Part shown: one piece after another, positions 1-11,034 of the stretch | How the letters are laid out: every line of letters begins with the position of its first letter | Numbering within the stretch: the stretch's first letter is position 1 | Source: Zonotrichia leucophrys gambelii | Lineage: Eukaryota > Chordata > Aves > Passeriformes > Passerellidae | Direction of reading: 5' to 3' | Assembly (NCBI RefSeq): GCF_028769735.1 | Contig: NC_088200.1 | Span: 73,401,894-73,465,893, forward strand | Length of the DNA: 64,000 nt | Notes under the pieces: generated by a model | What the model was told of the DNA's origin: nothing | The model's database searches: none | What the model saw: only the letters and a program-made list of their open reading frames with translations | Position numbers and translations under genes: made by a program

Positions 1-37
1 CAGTTTGTCCTGCTCTTCCATGGATTAATCGATGGAC

Positions 38-388
38 TGGTGGATGGATGGATGGATGGATGGATGGATGGATGGATGGATGGATGGATGGATGATGGAT
101 GGATGGATGGATGGATGGATGGATGGATGGATGGATGAGGGATGGATGGATGATGGATGGATGGATGGATGGATGGATGGATGGATGGATGGATGGATGG
201 TGGGTGGATGGATGGATGCATGGGTGGATGGATGGATGGATGGATGGATGGATGGATGGATGGATGGATGGATGGATGATGGATGGATGGATGGATGGAT
301 TAGGGATGGATGATGGATGGATGGATGGGTGGATGGATGGATGCATGGATGGATGGATGGATGGATGCATGGATGGATGGATGGAAGG
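38..388. repeat. GGAT tetranucleotide microsatellite, left part
   Basis: About 350 bases of period-4 GGAT repeat with scattered phase slips (ATGATGG), GGTGGGTGG variants and several GGATGCATGG units. The same GGATGCATGG variant reappears to the right of the LTR at 1721-1762, so the two pieces were one array before the insertion. Every frame across it is open and would give Trp-Met-Asp-Gly (plus) or Ile-His-Pro-Ser (minus) repeats. These are products of the repeat, not genes. Confidence 0.97.
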
Positions 389-393
389 ATAAT

Positions 394-1715
394 TATGGTG
401 GTTTGACCAGGAAGAAGTGGGAATACTGGGAAGCTGTGATCAAACCAATGGATGCTCGGAGTTTGATATTGGCACCTGGTGTGACCAGTGCGGTTTGGAC
501 ACACCTCCGAGAATACACAGGGGTTAAAAAGCAGAGCTTCGGCCCTGAGAGGCCTCTTGGGACGTTGAGGGAAAGAGGTCAGATCTCCCTCCCCTGTCCA
601 GCCGCTGCTGCTGGGCGGGGGAGGGGCAGCCATTCGGTAGGCTGGGGCCTGGACAGAGATGGGGGTGAGAAGGCCCTCGAGGATGGAAGGGTGGAGGAGC
701 AGCCCCAAGAGACATCGGGCAGCCTTTTCCCCCCCCAGGAGGGAGAGAGGAGAGTCGGCGTCTGAATGTGATAGCAGCCGGCCCAGGAGGAGAAAAGGGG
801 GAGAAGGGTGCAGCCCGGCCGCAGCAGCAGCGCCTGTGGGAGTGCCGGAGTGCTCCGGGACAGACAGAGACTGAAATTTTTAACCCCTTTCTTACATGAT
901 TGGGGCCTTGCAAAAATGCTGATCCTCCTCGGAGCTGAATAAGAAGGGAGATAGGAGATGAGATGAGACAAGGACCTGGCCCGAAGGATGTAGAAATGAT
1001 TGAGTGAGAAGAGATGACTGTAGTGGCCTTTTGGCTGGACTTTTCTTGTGGCCATGGACTCAGTTTGTTCCTGTGACACAGAGACTGCACTTGGGGGGAA
1101 GCAGTGCCTCGGAGCCAGGAGGTTTCATCGTGGGGACCCCTCGCCCCCAGGGGGTTGGAAAAATATGGGGGGGACAGATGTCCCAAAGCAGAGACTGTGC
1201 CTTTTTGGAGTGAGACAAGGCATCCTTGAAAGACAACCCTAGAAGCAGCTCTGGTCCATGCACAGTGGTGAGAGCACTGAGCATGGAAGGAAGATGTCAC
1301 AAGCGGCAAAAGGACTTTTCCGGGCAGTGCTGAGTGACATTGGAAGCACACGAGGTTTCAGCGTGTTTCCAGGGAAAGACTATGGAACAAGAAGGACTCC
1401 TCTCCTCTTCATGGACTGAAGTTTGAGTATTCTAAAGGGTGGTGTCAGGCTGGGCAGTTGGTGATTTGGGAGAATGTATCGGATTGGGAAATTCTGGTGT
1501 TGGGGAGGAGGAAAGTTTTTTTTGTAAGGTTTTCAATTTTTTTTTCCCTTTTCCTCATAGTTTTTTTCTATTTTCCTGTAGTTTAGGTAATAAAGTGTTC
1601 TTTATGTTTAAGCTGGAGCCTGTTTTGCTTATTCCTGGTCACATCTCACAGCAGACCCCAGGGAGAGGGTGTTTTCATGGGGGCACTGGCTCTGTGCCAG
1701 GCTCAAACCATGACA
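394..1715 (+). mobile_element. Solo LTR of an endogenous retrovirus inserted in the GGAT array
   Basis: A 1322-bp element that I recognise as a retroviral LTR type frequent in passerine genomes; I cannot name the family with certainty. Seen directly: the right end is CCATGACA; a 5-bp direct repeat ATAAT lies at 389-393 and 1716-1720; a polyadenylation signal AATAAA lies at 1589-1594 near the 3' end; GGAT repeat flanks both sides. The left end reads TATGGTGG rather than a perfect inverse of the right end (TGTCATGG), so the first bases have changed. A GC-rich, CpG-bearing stretch at about 590-870 lies in its first half. No gag, pol or env follows, so it is a solo LTR left by recombination. Open frames inside it on either strand, including 275 codons antisense at 524-1351, are incidental. 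A 5-bp duplication fits an ERVL-like class, which is inference. Confidence 0.9.
1589..1594 (+). terminator. LTR polyadenylation signal AATAAA
   Basis: AATAAA in the 3' part of the 394-1715 LTR, followed by a T-rich stretch. It fits the R/U5 boundary of an LTR read on the plus strand and sets the element's orientation. Confidence 0.7.
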
Positions 1716-1720
1716 ATAAT

Positions 1721-1762
1721 GGATGGATGCATGGATGGATGGATGCATGGATGGATGGATGG
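1721..1762. repeat. GGAT microsatellite, right part
   Basis: Continuation of the GGAT array after the LTR and its ATAAT target duplicate, with two GGATGCATGG variant units matching those in the left part at about 210-375. Confidence 0.95.
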
Positions 1763-4700
1763 ACCCTGCAGGAATACAGTGAATTATGCTCTCCTAAAGG
1801 GCTTCCAGGACCTTTTGGAGGTGCATCCCTCTGGGATCTGAGGTTGGGGAAGTGGATGGAAGTGGATGAAGGCAAGGCCTCCCTGTGAAAATGCAGCTTG
1901 CCTGCTCTCCCTGCTGTTCCTCCCTTGAACTCAGGCTTCCTTAAAATTAGAGTCTGGAAATAGGAGTTGAGTTAAACTTGTGATGAATTTCTTGATTAAT
2001 GGAGGACAAGGATCTGCAAGTAGAATAGGAAAAACTGCAGCAGATATTTGAAAGAACACAGGCTACACTGCCTTTTAGGCTAGGGTCTCTACAGACCCAT
2101 TTTCTTGTCACATGATGGAAGATTAAGATTAAGCAAATTATATGTTTCTCTTCCTCCTGTTCTTTTGGCTTGTCTGTTTTTCATGTTTAGAAAGAAATAT
2201 GGATGGTGCGAGCCTTAGTTTTTCATCAGTAATTTCCAGGTTTGCCCTAGTTAGTTTTATTCCAATGCAGACAATTAAATTGCTTTCTCAAGTAATCTCT
2301 GAATAATCTCTGCACTGCTGGAAAATCCACTGGGCTGTTTTAGTGGGAAGTGCTCACAGCAACTAACATTTTCTTGTGAACTTCTCGTTGAGAATCAAGT
2401 CTTTTGAAAAATCTTAAGAAAAAGTGTAGACAGGGAGGACTCCACATACAAAGATTGGTTTATTCCACCCCAATATCCAGATAAAACTGCTCCAAGTGCT
2501 GTTCCTGCAGCAAAGTTGGAGTTGTTTTCTGCAAACCCAGAGATAAAGCCACAATTCTTGCAATATGAGGCAACTCACACATAGTGATGGGTGAGGCTCA
2601 GAGCTGCTTCATTTCAGGCATCCCCATCTGACAGCACACCAAGAACAGGAAGAGTTTTGGAGCTTCAATTTCTCCCCAAGAAACTTTAGGGTAGTTAAGA
2701 ACAGCCTTAAACCTCTCTCCTGATTGTGATCCAGCTGAGTCCTTGACTCTAACCCAAATTAACAGGGGTGGAACTGGCTGTAAAGCGTTTGGGTTGAATG
2801 TTGCTTTGTTGCACCAGTACCCTTTATCTCCCCATGGTTTTTTCGGAGCAGTGGCTGTTCTTTCATGTAGAGAACACAATGTCTGTGTAGGCCTGGCTGT
2901 GGTGGAGCAGCCCAGGTCTCACTCTTTTCCTCAGCAAAGTCATGTGTGAGATGTTTATTCCGAGTAGCGCTCAAGGGCAGCGCTAATTTATTTTTGTAAC
3001 AGTCCTGTTTAGGCAGAGAGGTTGGTGACAGCCATAATTTATTCGTGGTGCTCTGCAGCTCTGCATAGCCTGTCACACCACAGGCCTGCAGCAACTGGAA
3101 GTAGTTATTTTCCCAGGAAAGTGCAGACACCAAAACTGATAGCACAAAGCCACACACAGCAATCTGTTTGTGCTTAGAGGAAGACAATGCACATCAGCAA
3201 GAGGGAGCTGCAGATGGAGGAGACTTCTTGTTTTCCTCGTGGCTTGTCCTCTCTCTCAGCTCTCCTCACGTGGGTGTGTGTGCTCAGCTTCATGAGACGA
3301 TGTTTACAGAGAGCAGAGATTATTTTCATCCATCCCTGCTGGTGTTCACAGCTAATGCACTCACAGAGTGAGCATTTAAGTCTCCACGACTCCTAAGAAA
3401 AGACATGGAGATAAAACCAGGTCTGCTCCTCGGGCAGCTGAGCTCCACGTCACATCTGCTCTCATTAGGTTCAAATTTGGCTATGCTGAGCACATGCCAC
3501 CATCACTGCCATTGCCATGGCAACCCGTGGCAGCATCAGACTATCCCAGCCATGTGGCAGGAGGTCAGGCTGAAAGGAAACCTGGGCTGGAATCAGCCAA
3601 CAAAACAGCCACCAGCAAAGTAAATTTGCTTTTTGTGCAGATATTCCCTTCCTCAAGCCTGCCTGAATGGAAAAGCTGCTCTCCAGGGATTTGTCTGCTG
3701 CTTTGGGCTTCAGGCTGCCCATTCTCCTACCTAAGGCTGGAGTGCTGGTTCCCACAGGGTTTTTTTTTTTTTTCGGGGGGAGATCTGGTGTCATTCTGCA
3801 TGTCTTCCACCAAATTAAAAAAAAAAGGGAATCTTTGGGAACCAGGCACCCAGCTTCATGTGATTTGTGGGAGTCATCCTCTCTGTTCTGGTGATGGAAT
3901 GCCATAAATTTTGTACTTTATTTTTTATAAAGTTGCCTGTTCTTCTATTCAAAGAGAGGGGGAAGGAAAAAAAGCTTTGAGATTGAAAGGATTTATGGAT
4001 AATTTGAGACCACGTTAACTTTTAAGAACATCTGGACTAAACAGAGGCTAAACAACAGCATAAGAAATTCAAAATTAGGGTTGTTATTCCTGTTCACGCA
4101 GTCCTGAAGTCAGCAAATGTTCTTCCTCTGACTCCAGTGTGTTTTATCAAGGCCTCCAACAATCACAGTGTCCTGATTCTTCTCCATTAGGGACAAGAAA
4201 AGCAACAAGATTATCACCATTTGTTACATCCAAACAATTTCTCAGAGCATGCAAGCCAGGGGTTTATTATGCCACAATCTACAACAAGTTTTGGAAAACT
4301 TACCTAGCAACATTTTCTTATTAGCTACTCCATGAAAGTCCAAATATATGATTTAATGTTCTGTCATTGTAAATATGGGGATAATCACTTTTGAAGACAA
4401 TGCTGGGTCAGTTTCCATTTCAAGAATTAAAGTAGAAGTTAATTAATTAGCATATTTCACATATTTGTAGTACAGGTTACACTAAAATGAACCAGAGAGA
4501 GCAAACTCTTCAATGACATAAATGAGGAGTTAAGATGGCAAACACATGTTTGGGGTCCTTAAAATCCTGTCATTCCTTGGGCAGCCCTTCACTTCTGCTA
4601 CCATGTCCCACTGAAATGAGAGTGCATGGAAAATTATGGAAGAAACAGTAATTACTGTGGCCATACCCACTCTCTATGCATTTTTTAAAGAGCCAAGCAG

Positions 4701-5099
4701 AAAACCACAAAGATGCCCAACAGTCACTGAGAAAAAACACCAAACATGATTTGATTTGCAAACCACAGATACCAACAGAATGTGTTCCCTTTGATTCTTT
4801 CTGCATTTGTAATTGGAAAGGAAAAAAAAAAGGAAAATAAACTGCTGCATAAGATCTTTCTGACGTACATTTCTCCAAAAGCCACACTTACTCTTTATCA
4901 GCCTGCGTTTTGTGTAAAATAGAATTAGTGTTGTTCAGCATTAGATAAAATTTTATTAACGCCAAGATGGGAGGAAAGTATGTCTATTTATTCATTAGTG
5001 CAGTCTGTTGTCAAAATTTTAATGCTGCTCTGTTCTCTAAAACCCCAGTAGCCTAAATATGTAAGATAATAAGTAGACAGAGATTAACAAAATAATTTG
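1763..5099. other. Unique non-coding sequence
   Basis: No gene, transposon or RNA recognised. Small items: two AGCGCT palindromes 13 bp apart at 2966-2971 and 2979-2984 in a block (about 2940-3010) that keeps CpGs; a T-run near 3762-3773 followed by a G-run; AT-rich sequence at 3900-5090. Open frames of up to 145 codons here have no recognisable domain. Confidence 0.7.
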
Positions 5100-5255
5100 G
5101 CTCTGGAGGCCATCTGATGGTTCAACATCCTACTCAGTTAGGTCAGTTTGCTCCAAGCCTTGACAAGCTGAATTTTAAAACCAAGAGGAAAGGTCCCATG
5201 AGAACACAGGGCCTCTGTTCCAGTGTTTAGCTGCCCACCCTGTGGGTTTTCCTTT
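5100..5255 (-). mobile_element. Decayed CR1 LINE 3' fragment, reverse orientation
   Basis: On the plus strand this reads like the reverse complement of the CR1 3' end. A TCTGGAGGCCATCTGATGG-like start at 5102 corresponds to the CR1 'ggaggccatctagtccaac' block, and CTGTTCCAGTGTTTAGCTGCCCACCCT at about 5216-5242 corresponds to the 'cctgttccagtgtttgaccaccct' block, with matching spacing and many substitutions. It lacks the terminal ATTCTATGAT repeats. The identification is from memory of the CR1 consensus. The age looks old compared with the copy at 52488. Confidence 0.55.
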
Positions 5256-8029
5256 TCCTCCAGGAAAAGAAAAGTTTAGGCAAAACTCACCTTGCTGTGT
5301 TGCCTTTCACCCTGCTGCTGTGCAGCTCTAAGGGGAGTCTGGCTCCATCCTCCCTCTGCTTCCTAAAGGGGTGAAATCTGCAATTTCTCATACCAAGACT
5401 CAAAAATTAAGGTAAAACTGAGCCACAGGAGGGTTCTGGCAGGAAAAATTTTATGGGAAAGTCACCAGATGGGACATCTACTCAGCACTGTTTGCATGTG
5501 GGGAGATCCTGGAAACTCCACTTGGAACTGGCCTCTGCTCCTCTGAGGAGGAGCTGGAGCTGTGAGCACATAAATGTTCTGCAGGGATGGACAGACAATA
5601 AATAGAGCAGAGGGGAGATGAGGAGCTGGAGCTGTGACCCCATAACTCACAGAGGAGCAAGAGGGTCCAGGTGGTCGTGCAAGCCATTTGAGTTTTCCTC
5701 CTGGAATGCTGCATTGAGCTGCCAGGGTTATAAATTCCACACTGAAGGAAAAAGTTGATAGGCCCTGCACACCCACAAATGTCAGATGACCCCCCCCTCC
5801 CATCTTTATGACAAAGGTACTACTCAAAATGTTTATTGGCTTTATTAATATGTCAAATAATATTAATGGCGTTTCTGATATGTCTTGGCCCAAGTGTGAC
5901 TGAACAACTGTGGGCAGCTCTCTGCTCTCAGAGCACCTGTAAGCAAGTCTAGAAGATTCCTATTGGAACTGGCTGTCTGCAGCAAGGAGTCTTGTAATAA
6001 GCTGCCAGTGCCATTAGAATACTAGAATTAATAAATTCCTCTGTTGGGTGAGGGGTTTTTTTTTGTGTGTGTGTATGGGTTTTTTTTGTTTATTTCTTTG
6101 GTGCTTTGCTGTTGTTTTTTTTTTTTTTTTTGACTTTTTGTTTTGTTTTTTGATTTGCCCTTTTTTTTTTTTAAGTTTTTAGGGATTTTTTATTCTCTCA
6201 CCTGATGAAGGGTCAAAGAGGATTTTTGTCCTGCATCCAGAATCAGACCCATCAGACATGGGAGGTGGAGGGCAGTGCCTTGAGCTGAGAGCAGGAGGGG
6301 ACAGCAAGCAGGACCAAGGTCTGACAACCCCAATCTGTGTCACACCTTGGGTCCTGCTGGCTGCATCAGCCTTTGCCTGGGTATAAAAAACATCTCCTGC
6401 AGCACTCAGGAGATTCATTCTTCAGCAGATACGTGCCTTACTCTGAGCAGCAGAGAGAAATCTCTTTGTTGCTGCCAAATCAGAGACCTCTGCCTGAACG
6501 TTGCAGTTTCTCCCTGTGTGCAAATTTGTTGGGTTTTTGGGTGGTTTTTTTTTTTTTTTTTTTTTTTAGATCAGAATCCAAATAGTCCAGTAGCTCAAAT
6601 ATATGCATCTAAATAGCAAAATCCTGTTAGCTGAAGGGCAGCCAGTGGGTGAGGAGATGTTCTGTTTCCTCTGGATATGTTTGCACATATTTTAGCAGCA
6701 TTAAATGCTAATAGAAGTGCTGAGCTTAGATTCTAATAATCTCTTCCAGGGGTTGTTTTAGTTATTATATTTATCATCTTCATGGAATTAAAGAAAAAAA
6801 AATAAAAACAGACCTTGCTCTCCTGCCTTCCTTCACCCCCATCCAAAAACATTTTTCCTTTTAGCTCAATTTTTTCTGTAGATCCTATTTACTATTTATA
6901 CTTACCTCCACATTTTGGAGGAGTTTTTTAGGACATATTTACTGGACTGGAGATATAATTTCTCTGTGCATTGAGCTTGCTGCTGCCCACTACAAAGAAA
7001 AGAAGTCTCCGAATATACTGAAAGTAGATTATTTCATGTTTGGTCCTGTTTCTAAACACTACAAGTGCAAGAAAACCAATTTGATGGTAGAGCCAGGGAC
7101 AGAGTCTATGGAGGTAAAGGACTTTAGAATGAGTGAGTGACTTTAAATAGATGGAGGAACAAAGAGTGTCAGACACTGCATGAGTCTAAGTTCAATATGA
7201 TGATGCTAAATGATGCAGAGGGAGTATTTAGTTGGTCAGATGCAGCTGAGCTTATTTCATTATTAAAGATAAAATTCACTTTCTGGTCCTTGAAGACCAC
7301 ACTGAACAATGAAACCCAGTTGCAGCTCCCAGGGCTGGACACTTCATTCACCTGCTTGCTTAGGACTTAGATCTATAATTGGTGGAGTTTTGCTTTCACA
7401 AAATTACTGCGGCCCAAGTCACACCATCCTCCTTCGCTTGGCAGGACGCTTCAAGATCTCCATAAAAATGCGAATTTGACCCAGGCAGCTGAGAGCCCCG
7501 GAGCAATGCTGCCCATGCCGGCTTCCCAGCGTGGGGCATCGCTCAGAACCAGAGATAACAGAGGGCAGGAGGCCCAGATCCTCGCTGGGAGCTCCGTGCC
7601 ACCCTCCCAGTGCTCAAACAGCTTCACACCAAACCAAACGCTGCTGTTCTGCCTGCTCGCCTCACCCTCATTGTTCCTCTGTGGCCTGAGGCATCACTAA
7701 GGAGCTCAGGGTGTTCCTTTCTGCCCACAAATCCTCTGAATCCTGCAGGCAGCTTCTCTGAGGCCCAGCCCGGCTTCCTCCTGGCTTGGCTGATCCTGCG
7801 AGCAAACAAAAGCCACCTGCCAAGCAAGCACATCCTGCTCAGGGGTCCTCCTCATCCTGGAGCTTTGTCTCCTCAATCCCATCCCCTGTGCTTCTTTAGA
7901 TGCCTGCATTGATACCTGGCTCCCTTTTGTTCTGGCTCCGGGAAAATTCCACAGCCTGGAGCCTGCCCTCAGCGCGGGCTTAGTGGGGCCTCGTCCTTCC
8001 CGTCGGAATTACCGATGCTCCCACACAAA
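5256..8029. other. Unique non-coding sequence with T-rich tracts
   Basis: No gene recognised. It includes a direct repeat of 18 bases, GAGGAGCTGGAGCTGTGA, at 5548-5565 and 5620-5637 (72 bp apart), a strongly T-rich tract at about 6050-6180 with runs of more than ten T, and a further T-run at 6546-6567. The 7440-7960 part is more GC-rich and has overlapping open frames of up to 100 codons with no recognisable product. Confidence 0.65.
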
Positions 8030-8330
8030 TGGAAGATGTTTAAGTTAATGATCTCCCATTGTTAACCATGTGTCACCACCCCCCAATGTGCAATCTCGGT
8101 TTAAAACTGTGGTAAAAACACGGCCGAGAGGGATAATTGGCGACTTTCGGGGCTGGGCTTCCAGTCTGTCAAAGAAAGTCCTGCATTTTCAAGCAGAATT
8201 AATAAAAACCTCGAGCCATTTCCAGATACCCAGCTATGCCAGTAGACTCTGGTTTACATTTGACTTCAGAGGTTTTCTGATTTGACTAAAGGTCACACAG
8301 TTAAGTTAATAGCTAATAATCCATATATGT
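8030..8330. promoter_or_regulatory. Candidate conserved non-coding element
   Basis: AT-leaning block that keeps CpGs (ACACGGCCGAGAGG near 8126, GGCGACTTTCGGGG near 8140, CCTCGAGCC near 8210) beside a SOX-like CCATTGT at 8056-8062 and TTAATGAT and AGTTAATAGC core motifs. CpG is normally depleted in neutral bird intergenic DNA, so this mix suggests constraint. No alignment was possible, so this is an impression only. Confidence 0.25.
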
Positions 8331-8689
8331 AGTTTAAAAGAGGCTTTTAACAAATACCTAGATGAAGATGATAAAGCATCTTCAAGAAAGTTAATTAGGT
8401 CTCTGTCTTCAAAGCTGATTTTCTAGTATTTTGGTGTATCATAGCTGGAAAGTGTCTTGGAAACCCCTTCATATCTTCCATGGCTAAATAAATTTTATAG
8501 CTTTCAAAAGCTATTTGAGGCTGAGATAACCAAGATGAATTTGGAGTGCACCTTGGAATTTACTTATTAAATCTCATCAAGTTCCCTTCTCTCTACTGAG
8601 CTCAGTTCATTCCTTCATGTCTTTTAAATGTTTTCCTTTATTTTTTTTTTTCTTTCTTCCTAAATTAATCTTTTGGACAAACTTTTGGA
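8331..8689. other. AT-rich non-coding spacer
   Basis: AT-rich sequence with a T-run at 8641-8652. Nothing else is recognised. Confidence 0.6.
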
Positions 8690-9110
8690 GTGCAAATGAT
8701 TCAAAATCCCCACCGTGAGTTTTTCAAAATTGCACAGCGTTGCCCAAATGATGCTTTCATTGAAGTAAGTGGTAAAAAAACGCCAAGCAGTTTCAAGAGA
8801 AGCCAGCACAAGAGTCCTTATGAAAATGCCACCTTTATCGCTTTAAAAAGGAGGGGAAGTTTGAAAGGACTAACTGAGGAAATTCAATGCCCAAATCCCA
8901 TTGTAATTCAATAGGAATGGGGCGCCAAATTCCCTTAGGCTGCTTTGCAAATTCTCTCCCAACAATGGGTGGCAATCCACTGCCATTATGAGCCGCTCAT
9001 TCTGCGGTGTCACAGGGTCAAGGTGATCGCTGGGTGGTGTTACCTGGCCCACGGCTGAAACAATGCCATGGAACTGTGGTGTTTTCACCCAAAAACAAAG
9101 TCATCTGGGC
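8690..9110. promoter_or_regulatory. Candidate conserved non-coding element
   Basis: The block includes GGGGCGCCAAATTCCC near 8920, TTATGAGCCGCTCATTCTGCGG at about 8987-9008 and several short CpG-bearing words in an otherwise AT-leaning context. It contains no long coding frame and no transposon. Constraint is inferred from composition only. Confidence 0.2.
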
Positions 9111-9689
9111 CAGCCCAGACCCAGCTGGAGGCTGCGGATGGGTGGTTGCGTTTTGGAGGGTCATTGGGTATCTCCAGTATAATTCAACCCCTGAGCCCTG
9201 GAGAGAGAAATGGGTCAAGGAACATGCAGGCAAGATCACAAAGACTTGGAGCATTTGTTTAAGAGGTCACCCCAAAGATCAAGTCCTGGATTTTGAGGTT
9301 GTTTTCTAGATGGAGTGAAGGCAGTGGTGCAGCTCCTTCCTCTGCCACCCCTCCCTGGGGTACCAGGGCCAAGAGATGCCAAACCCTCCTCTCTGCTTGC
9401 CATGGGATGGAAAAAGTATTCCTGCTTTTTGCAGAGGTTTGGGAAGCAGCATCCAGGAGTGGCAGAGCCTCCACCCTATGCTCAGAGCTCCCACAGCACC
9501 AAGAACCCAACTCTTGGCCCCGAGGTGCCTGCAGTGAATTCTTCATTTCCAGCCTGGCGCTCCAGCTCCCTCTAATGCTCTGCCTGCATGTGAAAATGTT
9601 CACCCACAAGAGCAGAGGGGTGCAAACGAATCCTTTGGGGCAAAAAATGTCACCCGGGTTTATGAATTTGAACATGAAGTTTTAATTTC
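9111..9689. other. Unique non-coding sequence
   Basis: GC-moderate sequence with overlapping open frames on both strands (130 codons plus at 9293-9685, 138 codons minus at 9259-9675). Neither shows a recognisable domain, and their mutual overlap argues that they are compositional. Confidence 0.6.
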
Positions 9690-9860
9690 TCTGAAGGAAA
9701 AAAGGGCAACAATGGTTCCTGCACCAGACGAGAAATCAATTTTTACCCAGGCTTGTTAATTCTTCTTTCCTCTTCAAAAGGAGAGCCCTGCCCCAAAAAT
9801 TAAAATAAAAACACGTTCAGCACTTTCAGCCATTGTTAATATTGGTCATGGGTTGGACCA
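9690..9860. promoter_or_regulatory. Candidate regulatory block with paired SOX-like sites
   Basis: ACAATGG at 9709-9715 and its inverse CCATTGT at 9830-9836 flank an AT-rich stretch with TTAATTC and ACACGTTC words. SOX-family proteins bind ACAAWGG cores. A 7-base match occurs often by chance, so support is weak. Confidence 0.2.
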
Positions 9861-10510
9861 AGAGGTTATAGGGTTTCTTTCACTGTGTGGATTTTTTCCA
9901 TATACCTCCAGACTCTCAGAAGTTTGGGGTATTTTTCATATACAAGACAGAAGGAGTGTTTTGTTTTGATAACTCAACTTTTTAACCACTTACATAATTT
10001 GTTATATTTAGATGAACTCCCTTCTTTTAAGCTCAAAGCCACCTACCAGAGAGCAGGGAAAACAACCCAAGAGTGCTGTGAGAGAACATTTATTTCAAGT
10101 GGACTCATCCAGTTCCCTTCAGAGCCATGTTCCTCATGCCTAAATTATATCTTGTGGTGCTGTTTTTAGCAGGCAGGTTCTTAGACCGTGTAGGATTTGG
10201 GTTTATTGACGGAGCCAGCCAGTCTGCAGGCACTGTTTCTTAAACAGTTTTCAGAGGGGAAAAAAAGAGATTTCCAGTCTGTTGTTATTATCTAGAGCAA
10301 GGCAGGCTGCTGTCACATGTAAGGAGGAGTGTGCACTGTGCATCACAGGGGTATGGTTTCCCTTTGGCAGTGAGAGTTCAGGGGAGGTCCCAGAGAGCAC
10401 CCAGGAAAACCCACAGAGTTGACAACGTCTTGATTGAGGGCACGTTTTTTGTTTGTGTTTCAATTATTTATAGTTCAGGTTTCCTGAAGGTAAATATGCA
10501 AGCTCTTATG
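9861..10510. other. Unique non-coding sequence
   Basis: No gene, RNA or transposon seen. A 94-codon plus-strand open frame at 9885-10169 has no recognisable domain. Confidence 0.6.
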
Positions 10511-10529
10511 ATACCACAATGATCTCCTC

Positions 10530-10585
<56 letters not shown>

Positions 10586-10781
10586 CATATATATATATGC
10601 ACATATATAATACATATATGTATATACATATACATATATACATATAATACATATATATGTATTCATATATAAAAAATATATAATATACACATATATGTAT
10701 GTACATATATATACATATATACACATATATACACATTTTATACATATAAAATATAGGTTATAATATTATTATCTAGAAATA
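10511..10781. repeat. AT-rich block, copy 1 of a tandem duplication
   Basis: Begins with ATACCACA...ATCTCCTCTATGTGTATAT, runs through a 45-bp TA dinucleotide tract at 10535-10579 and TATACA-type variants, and ends with AAAATATAGG...ATCTAGAAAT at 10771-10780. The same start and end words bound the next copy in the same order. Confidence 0.85.
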
Positions 10782-10816
10782 ATTTTTAAAATTATAGATA
10801 TATATAATATATAATA

Positions 10817-10993
10817 ATACCACAAGAATCTCCTCTATGTGTGTATATATATACACATATATATGTATTCAGATATATGTATACATGTATACATATAAAA
10901 ATATAATATATATACATATATATGCATATACAGGTATACATATATATACATATATATATGTAAAATATAGATTATAATGATATAATTATCTAG

Positions 10994-10998
<5 letters not shown>
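10817..10998. repeat. AT-rich block, copy 2 of a tandem duplication
   Basis: Repeats the unique flanks of copy 1: ATACCACAAGAATCTCCTCT at 10817 and AAAATATAGATTATAAT...ATCTAGAAAT ending at 10997. It is about 90 bases shorter than copy 1, mostly in the TA and TATACA interior. A 35-bp AT-rich spacer separates the copies. Confidence 0.8.

Positions 10999-11031
<33 letters not shown>
10997..11031. repeat. TA dinucleotide microsatellite
   Basis: Uninterrupted TA run directly after copy 2 of the AT-rich duplication. Confidence 0.95.

Positions 11032-11034
<3 letters not shown>

Noticed and set aside
25..708. 227-codon frame rich in Ile-His-Pro-Ser repeats, a possible repeat protein
   Set aside because: It is a translation of the GGAT microsatellite plus LTR sequence.
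524..1351. 275-codon minus-strand open frame, the longest in the window
   Set aside because: It lies antisense inside the solo LTR at 394-1715. Its openness follows from the GC-rich LTR composition and no domain is visible.
2400..2570. Minus-strand segment reading like a glycine-rich membrane helix (AGTALGAVLSGYWGG)
   Set aside because: The frame is only about 58 codons between stops, has no clear splice sites and matches no family I can name.
10506..10745. Tyr/Ile-rich minus frame suggesting a membrane peptide
   Set aside because: It is a translation of TA and TATACA repeats.
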